64,000 nucleotides of DNA, taken from DAOPXV01 sp964551445 (GTDB lineage: Bacteria; Muiribacteriota; UBA9980). Numbering within the stretch: position 1 is the stretch's first letter; every line of letters begins with the position of its first letter. Where the stretch lies: the NCBI GenBank assembly GCA_964551445.1, contig CAZKCG010000016.1, positions 36,214 to 100,213 of the forward strand, written 5' to 3'. Shown one piece after another: positions 34,397-43,302 of the stretch. The translations under genes were made by a program, and so were the position numbers. Below the pieces are notes generated by a model. It saw nothing but the letters and a program-made list of their open reading frames with translations, was not told where the DNA came from and ran no database searches.

Positions 34397-35659
34397 ATGG
34401 GCGTACCTGAGGTTTTAAACTCGTATAAGATGAATTTCGCGCCGTTCGTGCGGCCTTATTATAATGAGCCGCTTGTCGTTGACAGGGCGGAAGGCGTTCA
34501 CATATGGGACCTTGCGGGCAGGCGCTATCTTGACGGATATGCGGCGGTCGCGACGACATCTTTCGGCCACTGCAACAAACAGATCAATGACGCCGTAAAA
34601 ACCCAGATGGATAGATACGGCCATATTTCATATATCTACGAATCCGAGCTTATCGCGAATTATTCGGCCAGGCTTCTTGAAAAATGCGGAAAATATTATT
34701 CAAAACTCTTTTTCGTCAATTCGGGTTCGGAAGCGGTCGATCTCGCGGTTATGATAGCCCGCATTTATTGTGATTCGGAAACGGTCTTCACTTTTTCCGA
34801 AGGTTATCACGGCGGGACATTTCTTTCGAAATTCGCCACGGGCCTTGATACATGGCACCCCAAGGTCCAGCGCGATGATAATATCGTCTATATCACTACC
34901 CCCGAATGTTTCAACTGCGCGGAGCACTGTAATGAAAGAGAACACGCCGTCTGTATCGAAGGCGCCCGCGATAAATTCGAAGAGATAAACGCGAAGGGCA
35001 AGAGGCCCATACTTCTTTTAGAGCCCGTGCTTGGCGTCGGAGGCATATTGACCCCGCCTCTTCACTATTTTAAACATCTGTCCGAACTGATAGAAGAATA
35101 TAAGGTTTTATTGATATGCGACGAAGTTCAGACCGGCTTCGGCAGGTGCGGAACGAATTATTTCGGCTTTCAGAAATTCGGCATCCAGCCTTATATAATC
35201 TGCATGGGAAAGGCCATAGCCAACGGCTTTCCTTTAGGCGCGGTCGTGTTCGCGGACAGTATCGCCCATTCTTTAAAAGATATGCTCCATTTCAACACAT
35301 TTGGCGGGAACCCGGTATCCATAGCCGCGGCGAACGAAGTTTTAAATATCCTTGAAAAAAGCGATATCCTCGAAAGCGTCGAAGCGACCGGGAAATATTT
35401 TTATGAAAAACTCAAAATTGACCTCGCAGGCGTTGCCTCGATCGTTGAAATAAGAGGCGTCGGGCTTTTTATCGGCATTGAATTTGAAACGGGCGAAAAA
35501 GCTCTCGAGGTTTTAAACGATTGCCGCAGGGAAGGTTTTCTCGCGGGTATCGGCGGCCGCAAGCGCAACGTTTTAAGGATCCAGCCGGCGCTCACATTCT
35601 CAAAAGAGAACTGCGACGAGGCCGCGGCGATACTTAAAAGGGTTTTAACCGAAGCGTAG
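34397..35659 (+). CDS. Class III PLP-dependent aminotransferase
   Basis: 420 residues, full length. FVNSGSEAVDLAVMIAR and SEGYHGGT contact PLP; LLICDEVQTGFGRCG carries the PLP-binding Asp and MGKAIANGFPLGAV the Schiff-base lysine (Lys272). The closest general match is alanine-glyoxylate aminotransferase 2 and 4-aminobutyrate aminotransferase types, both of which use omega-amino donors. A Cys-rich insertion (PECFNCAEHCNEREHAVC, about 170-190) is unusual and could bind a metal. GGGAGG precedes the ATG. The gene stands alone, so the donor and pathway cannot be inferred. Confidence 0.9.
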   Translation: MGVPEVLNSYKMNFAPFVRPYYNEPLVVDRAEGVHIWDLAGRRYLDGYAAVATTSFGHCNKQINDAVKTQMDRYGHISYIYESELIANYSARLLEKCGKYYSKLFFVNSGSEAVDLAVMIARIYCDSETVFTFSEGYHGGTFLSKFATGLDTWHPKVQRDDNIVYITTPECFNCAEHCNEREHAVCIEGARDKFEEINAKGKRPILLLEPVLGVGGILTPPLHYFKHLSELIEEYKVLLICDEVQTGFGRCGTNYFGFQKFGIQPYIICMGKAIANGFPLGAVVFADSIAHSLKDMLHFNTFGGNPVSIAAANEVLNILEKSDILESVEATGKYFYEKLKIDLAGVASIVEIRGVGLFIGIEFETGEKALEVLNDCRREGFLAGIGGRKRNVLRIQPALTFSKENCDEAAAILKRVLTEA

Positions 35660-35806
35660 CGCGCCATTTATTTTGCCGGCGTCTTTTTGATCTAACCGGG
35701 TACATATATTAAAGTCGTTTTTCAAAAACGGGAGTTCCAGTCCGGGGTCCGCTTGAAGCGATCCAAACGCGGCATTTTATTTATAAATCATCGGGAGTGT
35801 AAAATC

Positions 35807-36553
35807 ATGTCGAAAATTAAAAAGTCATTATCGTTAACGGCTCTTTTAATATTTATTTTCGTAATATCCGCTTTTGCGGGCGACACCGGCGGCGAGGAGC
35901 TTTCGATCGATCTCGGCGGCGTGAAACTTGAAATGGTTAAAATATCCGCCGGACCCGTCACGAAGGAATTTTATATCGGAAAGTTTGAACTCACGCAGCA
36001 GCAGTGGACAAAGATAATGGGAACAAATCCAAGCAGTTTACAGGCCGGCGGCGCTTATCCCGTCGAGAACGTTTCCTGGACCGAAATATGCGGCGACGGC
36101 GACGGCTTTCTCAAGAAAATAAATGAATTAAAACCTTCCGGCCGTAAAGGTTTCAGATTGCCGACGGAAGCCGAGTGGGAATACGCGTGCCGCGCGGGAT
36201 CAAGCACAAAATTCTATTTCGGGAACGACGATGAAAACAAATTGATAGACGCCAACGCCTGGTATGTTAATAATTCTTCTTCGACGCCGCATCCCGTCGG
36301 ACAGAAAAAACCGAACGCGTTCGGCCTGTACGATATGTCGGGTAACGTTTCCGAGTGGTGCAGCGACTATTCTAAAGATCAGCAGGGCCTGCCCGTGACG
36401 GAATCGTCAGCAACCTTGGGAAGTTTAAATCGCGTCACCCGCGGCGGCACATGCGAAAGCGAGCCTAAAAACTGCGGTTCGGCAAGCCGTGTCATCAATG
36501 ACGCGTCGGACCGTTTCAGTAACGTCGGTTTCAGGCTTGCTCTATCCCTTTAA
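35807..36553 (+). CDS. Exported SUMF1/FGE-type (formylglycine-generating enzyme-like) protein
   Basis: 248 residues from the ATG at 35807, nine bases after GGGAG; the reading frame extends further upstream without support. A signal peptide covers 1-24. The rest is one FGE-sulfatase domain: YIGKFELTQQQW, PVENVSWTE, RLPTEAEWEYACRAG and GLYDMSGNVSEWCSDY. Most bacterial members are not sulfatase-activating enzymes but exported binding or modifying proteins with this fold. No sulfatase gene is nearby. It is 35 bp ahead of the archaemetzincin gene and may share a transcript. Confidence 0.85.
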   Translation: MSKIKKSLSLTALLIFIFVISAFAGDTGGEELSIDLGGVKLEMVKISAGPVTKEFYIGKFELTQQQWTKIMGTNPSSLQAGGAYPVENVSWTEICGDGDGFLKKINELKPSGRKGFRLPTEAEWEYACRAGSSTKFYFGNDDENKLIDANAWYVNNSSSTPHPVGQKKPNAFGLYDMSGNVSEWCSDYSKDQQGLPVTESSATLGSLNRVTRGGTCESEPKNCGSASRVINDASDRFSNVGFRLALSL

Positions 36554-36588
36554 ATAAATGGAGTGAGTAAATAAAAATAAGGCGCTTC

Positions 36589-37566
36589 ATGACTTTTCGG
36601 GTAAGAATTCTTATATATCTATTCATTTTTCTTCTGTTTATAATGCAGATCCGGTTCGGCATTTTTTATAAACGCAAGTTTTACGTGCGGACAGCCGCTG
36701 AAATTTCGGCAGCGGTCGGCGATGTTTTGAAACTTGACGCAAAAACCGCAAAGGCTTTCATGCCGGGCGCCGATTTTAAACCGATAACGGCCGCGGATCT
36801 TCTGGACGAGGACTCATGGCTTGTTAATCATTACGAGCCGGGCCAGACATTTGACGAATACGAGGCAGCGGCGCCTAACCTTCCCGATAAGGCAAGATGC
36901 AAAATATATCTGCAACCGCTGGAACGGCTCACGGGTGAAGCTTTGATATCAGCCGGTAAATTAAAAATGTTCACCCAGATATTCTTTAATATGCCGGTCG
37001 AGATCGCGAAACCTCTTCAATTAAAAGCGCGATCGAGGATAAACAACCACACGAAAAAACTTCAGCTGTTAACCGGCGATCTGCTTTCTGAAATGCGGAA
37101 GAATATTCCGGCCGACGCATATTGCGTCCTTGGAATAACGATGACGGACCTGTATCCGAATTATATGTGGAATTTCGTTTTCGGGCAGGCCATGCTGTCG
37201 GCGCGCGTGGGCGTGTACAGTCTCGCGAGGTACGATCCGCTTTTCTTCGGCAATAAAAGAGGGCCGGGCTGGGAAACGGTTTTTTTGAATAGAAGCGTTA
37301 AAGTTTTGGCGCATGAAGCATTTCATATGTTCGGCGTTTACCACTGCGTGCACTATAAATGCCTTATGAACGGATGCAACACTATGGATGAGAGCGATTC
37401 GGCGCCGATGTTTTTGTGTCCCGTGTGCCTCAGAAAATTATATTACATATCTAAATTTGATCCGTGCGAACGATATCGAAAGCTCGCGGATTTTTATAAC
37501 GAGAATTCGATGAGCTTGGAAGTGCTATGGATAAAGAAAAGACTTGAATTTATAGACGGAAAATAG
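36589..37566 (+). CDS. Membrane-anchored archaemetzincin-like metalloprotease
   Basis: 325 residues. An N-terminal membrane helix lies at about 7-24. The zinc-binding motif HEAFHMFGVYH (His242, His246, His252) is followed by CVHYKCLMNGCNTMDE and FLCPVCLRKL, the exact HEXXHXXGXXHC-X4-C...C-X2-C arrangement of archaemetzincins, which carry a second structural zinc site. Natural substrates of the family are not known. Most members are archaeal or vertebrate and soluble, so the membrane anchor is notable. AAGGCG lies eight bases before the ATG. Confidence 0.88.
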   Translation: MTFRVRILIYLFIFLLFIMQIRFGIFYKRKFYVRTAAEISAAVGDVLKLDAKTAKAFMPGADFKPITAADLLDEDSWLVNHYEPGQTFDEYEAAAPNLPDKARCKIYLQPLERLTGEALISAGKLKMFTQIFFNMPVEIAKPLQLKARSRINNHTKKLQLLTGDLLSEMRKNIPADAYCVLGITMTDLYPNYMWNFVFGQAMLSARVGVYSLARYDPLFFGNKRGPGWETVFLNRSVKVLAHEAFHMFGVYHCVHYKCLMNGCNTMDESDSAPMFLCPVCLRKLYYISKFDPCERYRKLADFYNENSMSLEVLWIKKRLEFIDGK

Positions 37567-37695
37567 CATCGAAGAGTTCCGTGAAAAAGCTTGCGGCCGG
37601 CTTGCATTTTTAATTATTAAACACTATGTTATTGAAAAAAAACACGAAATATGATAAAATTACTCTGCTTGAAAATTCTTATGGCTTTTAATTTT

Positions 37696-37723
37696 TTGAC
37701 AATTTTAATAAATACAATATAAT
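37696..37723 (+). promoter_or_regulatory. Sigma-70 type promoter for the siroheme protein/kinase pair
   Basis: TTGACA and TATAAT, both perfect, with 16-base spacing, 18 bases upstream of the start codon, which leaves a short leader containing AGGCGG. Confidence 0.78.
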
Positions 37724-37741
37724 AAAGCGGAGGCGGAACTG

Positions 37742-38851
37742 ATGTTTATTATCAAGGATGTTACCTTAGAACTGGAACCTATCGGCCTTTCTGAAAAAAT
37801 GGCGGCGTTTTCAGCCGGCGGATCGATACAGATAGAAACGGCTGAAAAATACGAGGCCGGGAAAAAATATTATCTGGGCATGGAGCTTGTCACCGGCGAT
37901 ATTTGCGAGGTCGCTGGCGAGATAACGGAAAAGCTTTCATCAGACGGCGTTAATAAACTCGTTTTCAAGATAACCGAATGCGACGAAAAATTTGCGGCAC
38001 TGCTTTCGCAGACCATAAAAATCGGCGACAAAGCCTCGGCCGCCGTCTCGGAAGATCAGCCGATATGGGCGTACGGCGTTCGCCAGACCAACGGATCATA
38101 CGCCGTGATAGTAAATTCTCCGGGCGGGCTGTTCAACGCCGCGCAGTTGAAAGCCGTGTCTGAGATAACCGCGAAAGGATTCGGCGTCGCCAAGCTCACG
38201 CATGCCCAGCGTATAATCCTTTTAATAAAACCGGAGCAGCTGGAAGAGGTCGAGGAAATATTAAAAAAAGCCGATCTCAGAAAAGGAGTTCTGCACCACG
38301 GCGTCAGAAATATCCGCGCCTGCTCGGGCGCGTTGTGCAAATGGTCCGTAAATAACGACGCGATAGGTTTATCGCTCGAGATCGATAAACAGCTTTACGG
38401 TTTTCCGGCTAATTTCGACGTTAAATTAGCGATATCCGACTGCAGCCGCAACTGTTCCGAAAGCTATTGCGCCGATATAGGTTTCATTGGTATAGACGGC
38501 AATTACCGCGTCGTCGTCGGCGGGCGCGGCGCCGGAGTTCCTTTCAGGGCGCTCGAACTTATACCGAAACTCGATAAAAAAAAAGTGGTCCCCTTCGCGA
38601 TGAAATTTATCGATTGGTATAAAGCCAACGCGATGGAAAAGGAAAGGATATGCAAGACGCTTCAGCGTCTCGGGACCGATATTTTCAACGGTAAAACGGA
38701 AAGCGAACAGGCCGTTATAAAAAGCGCGCTTGAAACCCTTGATTCAAAGGTCCGTTCGGGTGACGGAGTTTCCGAAAGCGCGAGATTGTTTGAACAGTAT
38801 CTTCGCGGCCTCGCGGTCGACAAGATAAGAAACCAGTTCCTGGAGGTATAA
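37742..38851 (+). CDS. PilZ-like/nitrite-sulfite-reductase-like siroheme protein
   Basis: 369 residues without signal peptide. The N-terminal 105 residues look like a PilZ-type beta-barrel (GGSIQIETAEKYEAGKKYYL and later VNKLVFKITEC). Residues about 115-290 carry a single half of the nitrite/sulfite reductase fold: a ferredoxin-like strand region, then VRNIRACSGALC and SDCSRNCSESYCADIGFIG, the C-X4-5-C...C-X3-C set that binds the [4Fe-4S]-siroheme pair. The first spacing is one residue shorter than usual. No electron-donating partner domain is present. The kinase gene starts one base after the stop, so this is probably a sensor rather than a catabolic reductase. The PilZ-like call is less sure than the reductase-like call. 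Confidence 0.78.
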   Translation: MFIIKDVTLELEPIGLSEKMAAFSAGGSIQIETAEKYEAGKKYYLGMELVTGDICEVAGEITEKLSSDGVNKLVFKITECDEKFAALLSQTIKIGDKASAAVSEDQPIWAYGVRQTNGSYAVIVNSPGGLFNAAQLKAVSEITAKGFGVAKLTHAQRIILLIKPEQLEEVEEILKKADLRKGVLHHGVRNIRACSGALCKWSVNNDAIGLSLEIDKQLYGFPANFDVKLAISDCSRNCSESYCADIGFIGIDGNYRVVVGGRGAGVPFRALELIPKLDKKKVVPFAMKFIDWYKANAMEKERICKTLQRLGTDIFNGKTESEQAVIKSALETLDSKVRSGDGVSESARLFEQYLRGLAVDKIRNQFLEV

Positions 38852-38852
38852 A

Positions 38853-41045
38853 ATGGCCGTCGGGTCCCATAAAGACGCGTTTCTAGCGCATCAGAAAGTA
38901 AAAAAACTATATAACGATAAAGCCGATAATTCACTTCCGAAGGTCGCGGCCGAGATATTGCTTGAGTTCGTTAAAAGCCAGAGGCAGATAGTTTCAAGTA
39001 ATGTCGCCGAAAAAATAGAAATAAAAGATATCGAAAAATACGACCGCGAAAAAGTGAAGGAAGCCCTGACCGCCGTGGACGGGCTTTGCGGCAAGTGCAA
39101 CGAAAATCATGACAACAACTGTTTCGTCAACCAGGCCCGGCGCGTTCTTATCGCCATGTTCACCGGCGTCGACGTGAGAGAGAGATTCAACGGCGTTCAA
39201 AGCCTTGACGAACTTTTAAAGATAGCGGAAGAACTCAAAAGCGAATCGGAAAAAGCCGTCGGCGCAGTTGAAACGCAAGATAGCGGGGCGGCCATAAAAG
39301 ACGCCGTCAACAATATTGAAAATCTCGAAGCTACCTTCGATACGATAAAAAACATCGTGGGAAAATTAAAACAGGATTATCACGAACTCAAGGAAAAGGA
39401 TGTTTTCAGGGCGGCTTTGATCGACGAGGTCGTCGCCACCATTAAAACGGTCGCTGACGGAAATTTTTCAAACCCCATGCCTATCCATGAGGACGAACAG
39501 CTCGGAAAGATCGCGTCCGCTTTCAATATGATGCTTGAAACGGTCGATCACACTTTTAAAAATCTCGACTCCGAGGTGGCGAAACGCTCTTCGGAACTTA
39601 AAATGCTCATGGGAAGCGTAAAAGTCGGAATTCTTTCTATAAACCGGGAATTTCGCGTCAACCGCGAGTATTCAAAGGAATGCCTGAAAATATTCGAGTG
39701 CGCCGAAATAGGCGGAATGAATTTTTTCGACCTGATCCATGTTTTTGACAGCGCGATAGATTTCAAGGAGAACATAAAAAAATTCTTCGGCCTCTACTTT
39801 TTAAATTCCGGCATGGATATTGAATCGCTTAACTCGCTCAACCCGATAGCCGAATATAAATGGAACGAAAAATATCTCAGATTCACCATGTTTCCAGTGT
39901 TTTCGCTGGCGGATGCCGGTCTCGTTGAAAACATTCTGATCCAGGCCGAAGACGTGACATCTAATAAAATGCTTCAGCTTGAAATAAGCCAGAAGGACAT
40001 GGAAGCCCGCCAGATAAGAAAAATGGTTCTGGATCGGGACGCTTTTTTAGATTTCATGTCCGAAACATCCAAAATGATAAATTCGATCAGGCGCTTTCTG
40101 AATGGGCCGATAGACATGGAAGCCGTTTCCGAGACATACAGGGTTGCGCATACTATCAAGGGCGGCGCCGGATGTTTCGAACTTTCGGCGGTCGTTGATC
40201 TTATGACGAAATTTGAGGAAGATCTGGGCAAGATCATCAAAAACGCGAAGATCACCCCTGATGAAACTGAAATGGTTAAAAGCGGAATAGTTTCGGCCGA
40301 AAAAGCTTTCAATGAAACGCTTGATTATTCGTCGAAAATTTTCGGCAGAAGAACTCTGGACGCGAACGCGGTCGAATTCAGATACAAAAAATCCGAGCTA
40401 GATAAGATCGTCGGTGAAGTTAAAGCGAACAGCAATGACGCACGGGCATTTAATAAAAGCCTTTCACAGTTTTACTGTATTCCCGCCAGAAGGGTGTTCG
40501 CGAAAAGTTTCGCCATGGTCGCGCCGCTCGCTCAAAAACTTGAAAAAGCGGTCGTATTAAATCTCGAGGGCGAAGAAACGGGGATCCCATACATGTTATC
40601 CGATAAGCTATCGGAGGCGATGCTGCACCTTCTTAGAAATTCCATCGATCACGGAATTGAATCGCCCGAAGAGAGGCTTTCCGTGAATAAACCGATGGAG
40701 GGCGCGATATCGGTTAAGATATCAAAAGATCAGGCCGGGTTTAAACTCGAAGTGTCCGATGACGGCCGCGGCCTCGATGCTGAAACGATAGCCGCGAGCG
40801 CCCTGAAAAAAAATATCATTACAAATGAACAGGCCGTGTCTTTGACCGAAACCGAAAAATTAGACCTGATATTTAAACCCGGGTTCTCAACCAGATCCGG
40901 CGTTACAACTACATCGGGCCGCGGTATCGGAATGGATATAGTCAAAAACGCCGTCGAAGAAGGTCTGGGCGGAAAAATTCAAATGAGGACGCAAAAAGGC
41001 CGCGGCACGACATTTTTAATTGAGTTTGCCGAATCCGGCATCTGA
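38853..41045 (+). CDS. CheA-like HPt/HATPase histidine kinase with HAMP and PAS
   Basis: 730 residues, no membrane helix. An N-terminal helical region contains CGKCNENHDNNC (about 78-90), which could bind a metal or cluster. A HAMP-like segment (about 200-240), a PAS-like domain (about 245-375), then an HPt domain with YRVAHTIKGGAGCFE (phospho-acceptor His433) follow. The HATPase part has HLLRNSIDHG, DDGRGLD and GFSTRSGVTTTSGRGIGMDIVK, as in CheA, but there is no CheW-type C-terminal domain. GGAGG precedes the ATG. Being coupled to the siroheme protein suggests it reads that protein's redox or ligand state. No response regulator gene is adjacent. Confidence 0.88.
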   Translation: MAVGSHKDAFLAHQKVKKLYNDKADNSLPKVAAEILLEFVKSQRQIVSSNVAEKIEIKDIEKYDREKVKEALTAVDGLCGKCNENHDNNCFVNQARRVLIAMFTGVDVRERFNGVQSLDELLKIAEELKSESEKAVGAVETQDSGAAIKDAVNNIENLEATFDTIKNIVGKLKQDYHELKEKDVFRAALIDEVVATIKTVADGNFSNPMPIHEDEQLGKIASAFNMMLETVDHTFKNLDSEVAKRSSELKMLMGSVKVGILSINREFRVNREYSKECLKIFECAEIGGMNFFDLIHVFDSAIDFKENIKKFFGLYFLNSGMDIESLNSLNPIAEYKWNEKYLRFTMFPVFSLADAGLVENILIQAEDVTSNKMLQLEISQKDMEARQIRKMVLDRDAFLDFMSETSKMINSIRRFLNGPIDMEAVSETYRVAHTIKGGAGCFELSAVVDLMTKFEEDLGKIIKNAKITPDETEMVKSGIVSAEKAFNETLDYSSKIFGRRTLDANAVEFRYKKSELDKIVGEVKANSNDARAFNKSLSQFYCIPARRVFAKSFAMVAPLAQKLEKAVVLNLEGEETGIPYMLSDKLSEAMLHLLRNSIDHGIESPEERLSVNKPMEGAISVKISKDQAGFKLEVSDDGRGLDAETIAASALKKNIITNEQAVSLTETEKLDLIFKPGFSTRSGVTTTSGRGIGMDIVKNAVEEGLGGKIQMRTQKGRGTTFLIEFAESGI

Positions 41046-41084
41046 TAGCGGATACGCCGCCAAAAATAATAAATAAGCCATATA

Positions 41085-41118
41085 AAAAGACCGTGCTTAA
41101 AAATCAGGCCGGTCTTTT
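41085..41118 (+). terminator. Rho-independent terminator
   Basis: AAAAGACCG (41085-41093) pairs with CGGTCTTTT (41110-41118), followed by a T/A-rich run. It ends the siroheme protein/kinase operon. Confidence 0.8.
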
Positions 41119-41280
41119 ATTTTTTATTTTTCAGCGGATAATGAATACAGGATTGAATTCTTTCATTTTTTATGATACCATGTTTTGGTAAATTAAAATT
41201 TTCAAAAACATTTTAGCTGAAAATAATTTCATTGGCAATTAAGGCGATATCGCTTAACGCGATCTATCCGGAGGATTTGG

Positions 41281-42918
41281 ATGTCTGAAATGAACGGCTC
41301 GCAACATCTTGTAGATGGTAAATATGCCATCACGGACCTTGTGAGTCTTGAACATCTGAAGGGAATATTCGAAAAATTTACGAAAGCCACCGGATTTCCA
41401 ATAGGTTTTCTGGACCATCCGGAAATGAATATACTCATTTCTACCGGATGGCATGATATCTGCACAAAATTTCATAGAAGCAGTCCCATTACTTTCGAAA
41501 ACTGCCGGAAAAGCAACGCTCATCTGCTCAATGATCTGACCGAACCGGGCCAGCTCATCATGGAAAAATGCGGCAACGGCCTTGTAGACTGCGCCACCCC
41601 GATCATCATAAAGGGAAAACATATAGCAAGCCTCGCTACCGGTCAGCTTCTGCTCGAAGAACCCGATCTGGAATTTTTTCGCCGGAATGCCGAACAATTC
41701 GGCTTCGATGAAGACGCCTATATGGCCGCGCTCGATGATATCCCTGTTTTTTCCGAGGAAAAGGTCAGAAATGTCACGGCTTTGCTTGGAAGTCTCGCCG
41801 TAACTATTTCTGAGCTCGGCTACACGAATATCGAGATCATGGAAAAAGCAGCGAACCTTGAAAAAGAGATCGCCGAACGCATGCGCGCGGAAGATGCTCT
41901 GCGTGAAAGCGAACAAAAATACAGGGCGCTCGTTGAAACGACCGGCACCGGTTACGTTATTTTAGATATGAGCGGAAGGGTTATTGACGCAAATCCAGAA
42001 TATGTAAGGCTTTCAGGCCATGAACGGCTCGATGATATCCTCGGCCGGCCGGTTATCGAATGGACGGCTCAATATGATATAGCGCGTAACGCTGAAGAAG
42101 TTAAAAAATGCGTTTCACAAGGGATTGTGCGCCATCTTGAAGTTGATTACGTCGATAAAAAAGGCGTGCCGGTCCCGATCGAAATAAACGCTACCCTCAC
42201 GCCTGTTTCTGATGAATTTCAGATAGTCACATTGTGCCGTGACATCACCTCCCGTAAAAATATCGAGAAACGGTTGAAGATATCGCTTTGTGAAAAGGAT
42301 ACTTTATTGAGCGAATTATATCACAGGACGAAGAATAATATGCAGGTGATCTGCTCCATGCTTGCCTTAAGATCGCTCAACGCGAAAGATGAAAATTTAA
42401 AAACTTCTTTTAAGGAAATGGAAACCAGGATCCACGCAATGGCTCTCGTGCACCAGAAACTTTATACTTTACAAAATCTTTCCAGCATCAATTTGAAGGA
42501 CTACGCATTCGAACTTTCGGACCTTCTTATGAAAAGTTATGCGGCAGCGGCCGGCCGGGTATCGATCGTTTGCGACGTTGAAAATATCAGCGTTCTTATA
42601 GATATAGCCATTCCATGCGGATTGATCCTCAACGAACTTATTTCAAACTCTTTAAAATACGCATTTCCGGGCGATGGGCGCGGTGAAATCATTATCCGCA
42701 TCTTCAAAGCGGATAATGAGACCTTGCAGCTTGGCGTTTCAGATAACGGCGTCGGGGTCCGTCAGGATTTTGATTTCAGAAAGGACGCCGGCGTCGGCAT
42801 AAAAACGGTTTTCGCCATAGGCGAAACGCAGCTTCTGGGAAAAGTGAAATTCGAATCAGTGAAAGGTCTTTCATGCGTTGTTACAATCAATGATACTTTA
42901 TACAGGGCGAGAATATGA
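41281..42918 (+). CDS. PocR-PAS histidine kinase (HWE/HisKA_2 type)
   Basis: 545 residues. Residues about 18-175 form a PocR domain (FEKFTKATGFPIGFLDH, FHRSSPITFENC, CGNGLVDCATPIIIKGKHIASLATGQ), a cytoplasmic sensor named for the propanediol regulator. A PAS domain covers about 205-325. The kinase core is HisKA_2: SELYHRTKNNMQVI puts the phospho-His at about 348, and SNSLKYAFPGDGRGE and SDNGVGVR mark the ATP site. GGAGG precedes the ATG. The stop overlaps the start of the response regulator (ATGA), so the two form a two-component pair. Confidence 0.93.
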   Translation: MSEMNGSQHLVDGKYAITDLVSLEHLKGIFEKFTKATGFPIGFLDHPEMNILISTGWHDICTKFHRSSPITFENCRKSNAHLLNDLTEPGQLIMEKCGNGLVDCATPIIIKGKHIASLATGQLLLEEPDLEFFRRNAEQFGFDEDAYMAALDDIPVFSEEKVRNVTALLGSLAVTISELGYTNIEIMEKAANLEKEIAERMRAEDALRESEQKYRALVETTGTGYVILDMSGRVIDANPEYVRLSGHERLDDILGRPVIEWTAQYDIARNAEEVKKCVSQGIVRHLEVDYVDKKGVPVPIEINATLTPVSDEFQIVTLCRDITSRKNIEKRLKISLCEKDTLLSELYHRTKNNMQVICSMLALRSLNAKDENLKTSFKEMETRIHAMALVHQKLYTLQNLSSINLKDYAFELSDLLMKSYAAAAGRVSIVCDVENISVLIDIAIPCGLILNELISNSLKYAFPGDGRGEIIIRIFKADNETLQLGVSDNGVGVRQDFDFRKDAGVGIKTVFAIGETQLLGKVKFESVKGLSCVVTINDTLYRARI

Positions 42919-43295
42919 CGAACAAGGAACCGAAAATACTCATCGTTGAAGACGAAGCTTCGTGCGCGATGCTTCTGGCCGATTATTTGAGCATTTCCGG
43001 ATATGAGGTATGCAGAGTTGTATCGACGGGCCGCGGCGCGATCAAAGCGGCCGGGGAAGAGACGCCGGACATTATATTCATGGATATCCGGCTCGCGGAT
43101 GAAATAGACGGAATTGAAGCAGCCTCAAAAATAATGAGAATCGCCGAAAAAGTTTCGATAATTTTCATGAGCGCGTATTCCGACCCTGAGATCGTAACGA
43201 AAGCGAAAAAATTAAATCCTGCCGAATATATTTTCAAGCCATTTAAGCTTGAAGAGATCGACAGGATAGTCAAAACGATATGTGAAAAGAATTAA
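42915..43295 (+). CDS. Single-domain response regulator
   Basis: 126 residues, receiver domain only. The acidic pair is EDEA, the phospho-acceptor is Asp57 in IIFMDIRLADEIDG, and the conserved Lys lies in IFKPF. With no output domain it may act as a phosphorelay shuttle or bind partners directly, which is common for receivers paired with HWE/HisKA_2 kinases. It starts inside the kinase gene. The amylase gene converges with it after only seven bases. Confidence 0.93.
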   Translation: MTNKEPKILIVEDEASCAMLLADYLSISGYEVCRVVSTGRGAIKAAGEETPDIIFMDIRLADEIDGIEAASKIMRIAEKVSIIFMSAYSDPEIVTKAKKLNPAEYIFKPFKLEEIDRIVKTICEKN

Positions 43296-43302
43296 GAGTC
43301 TT

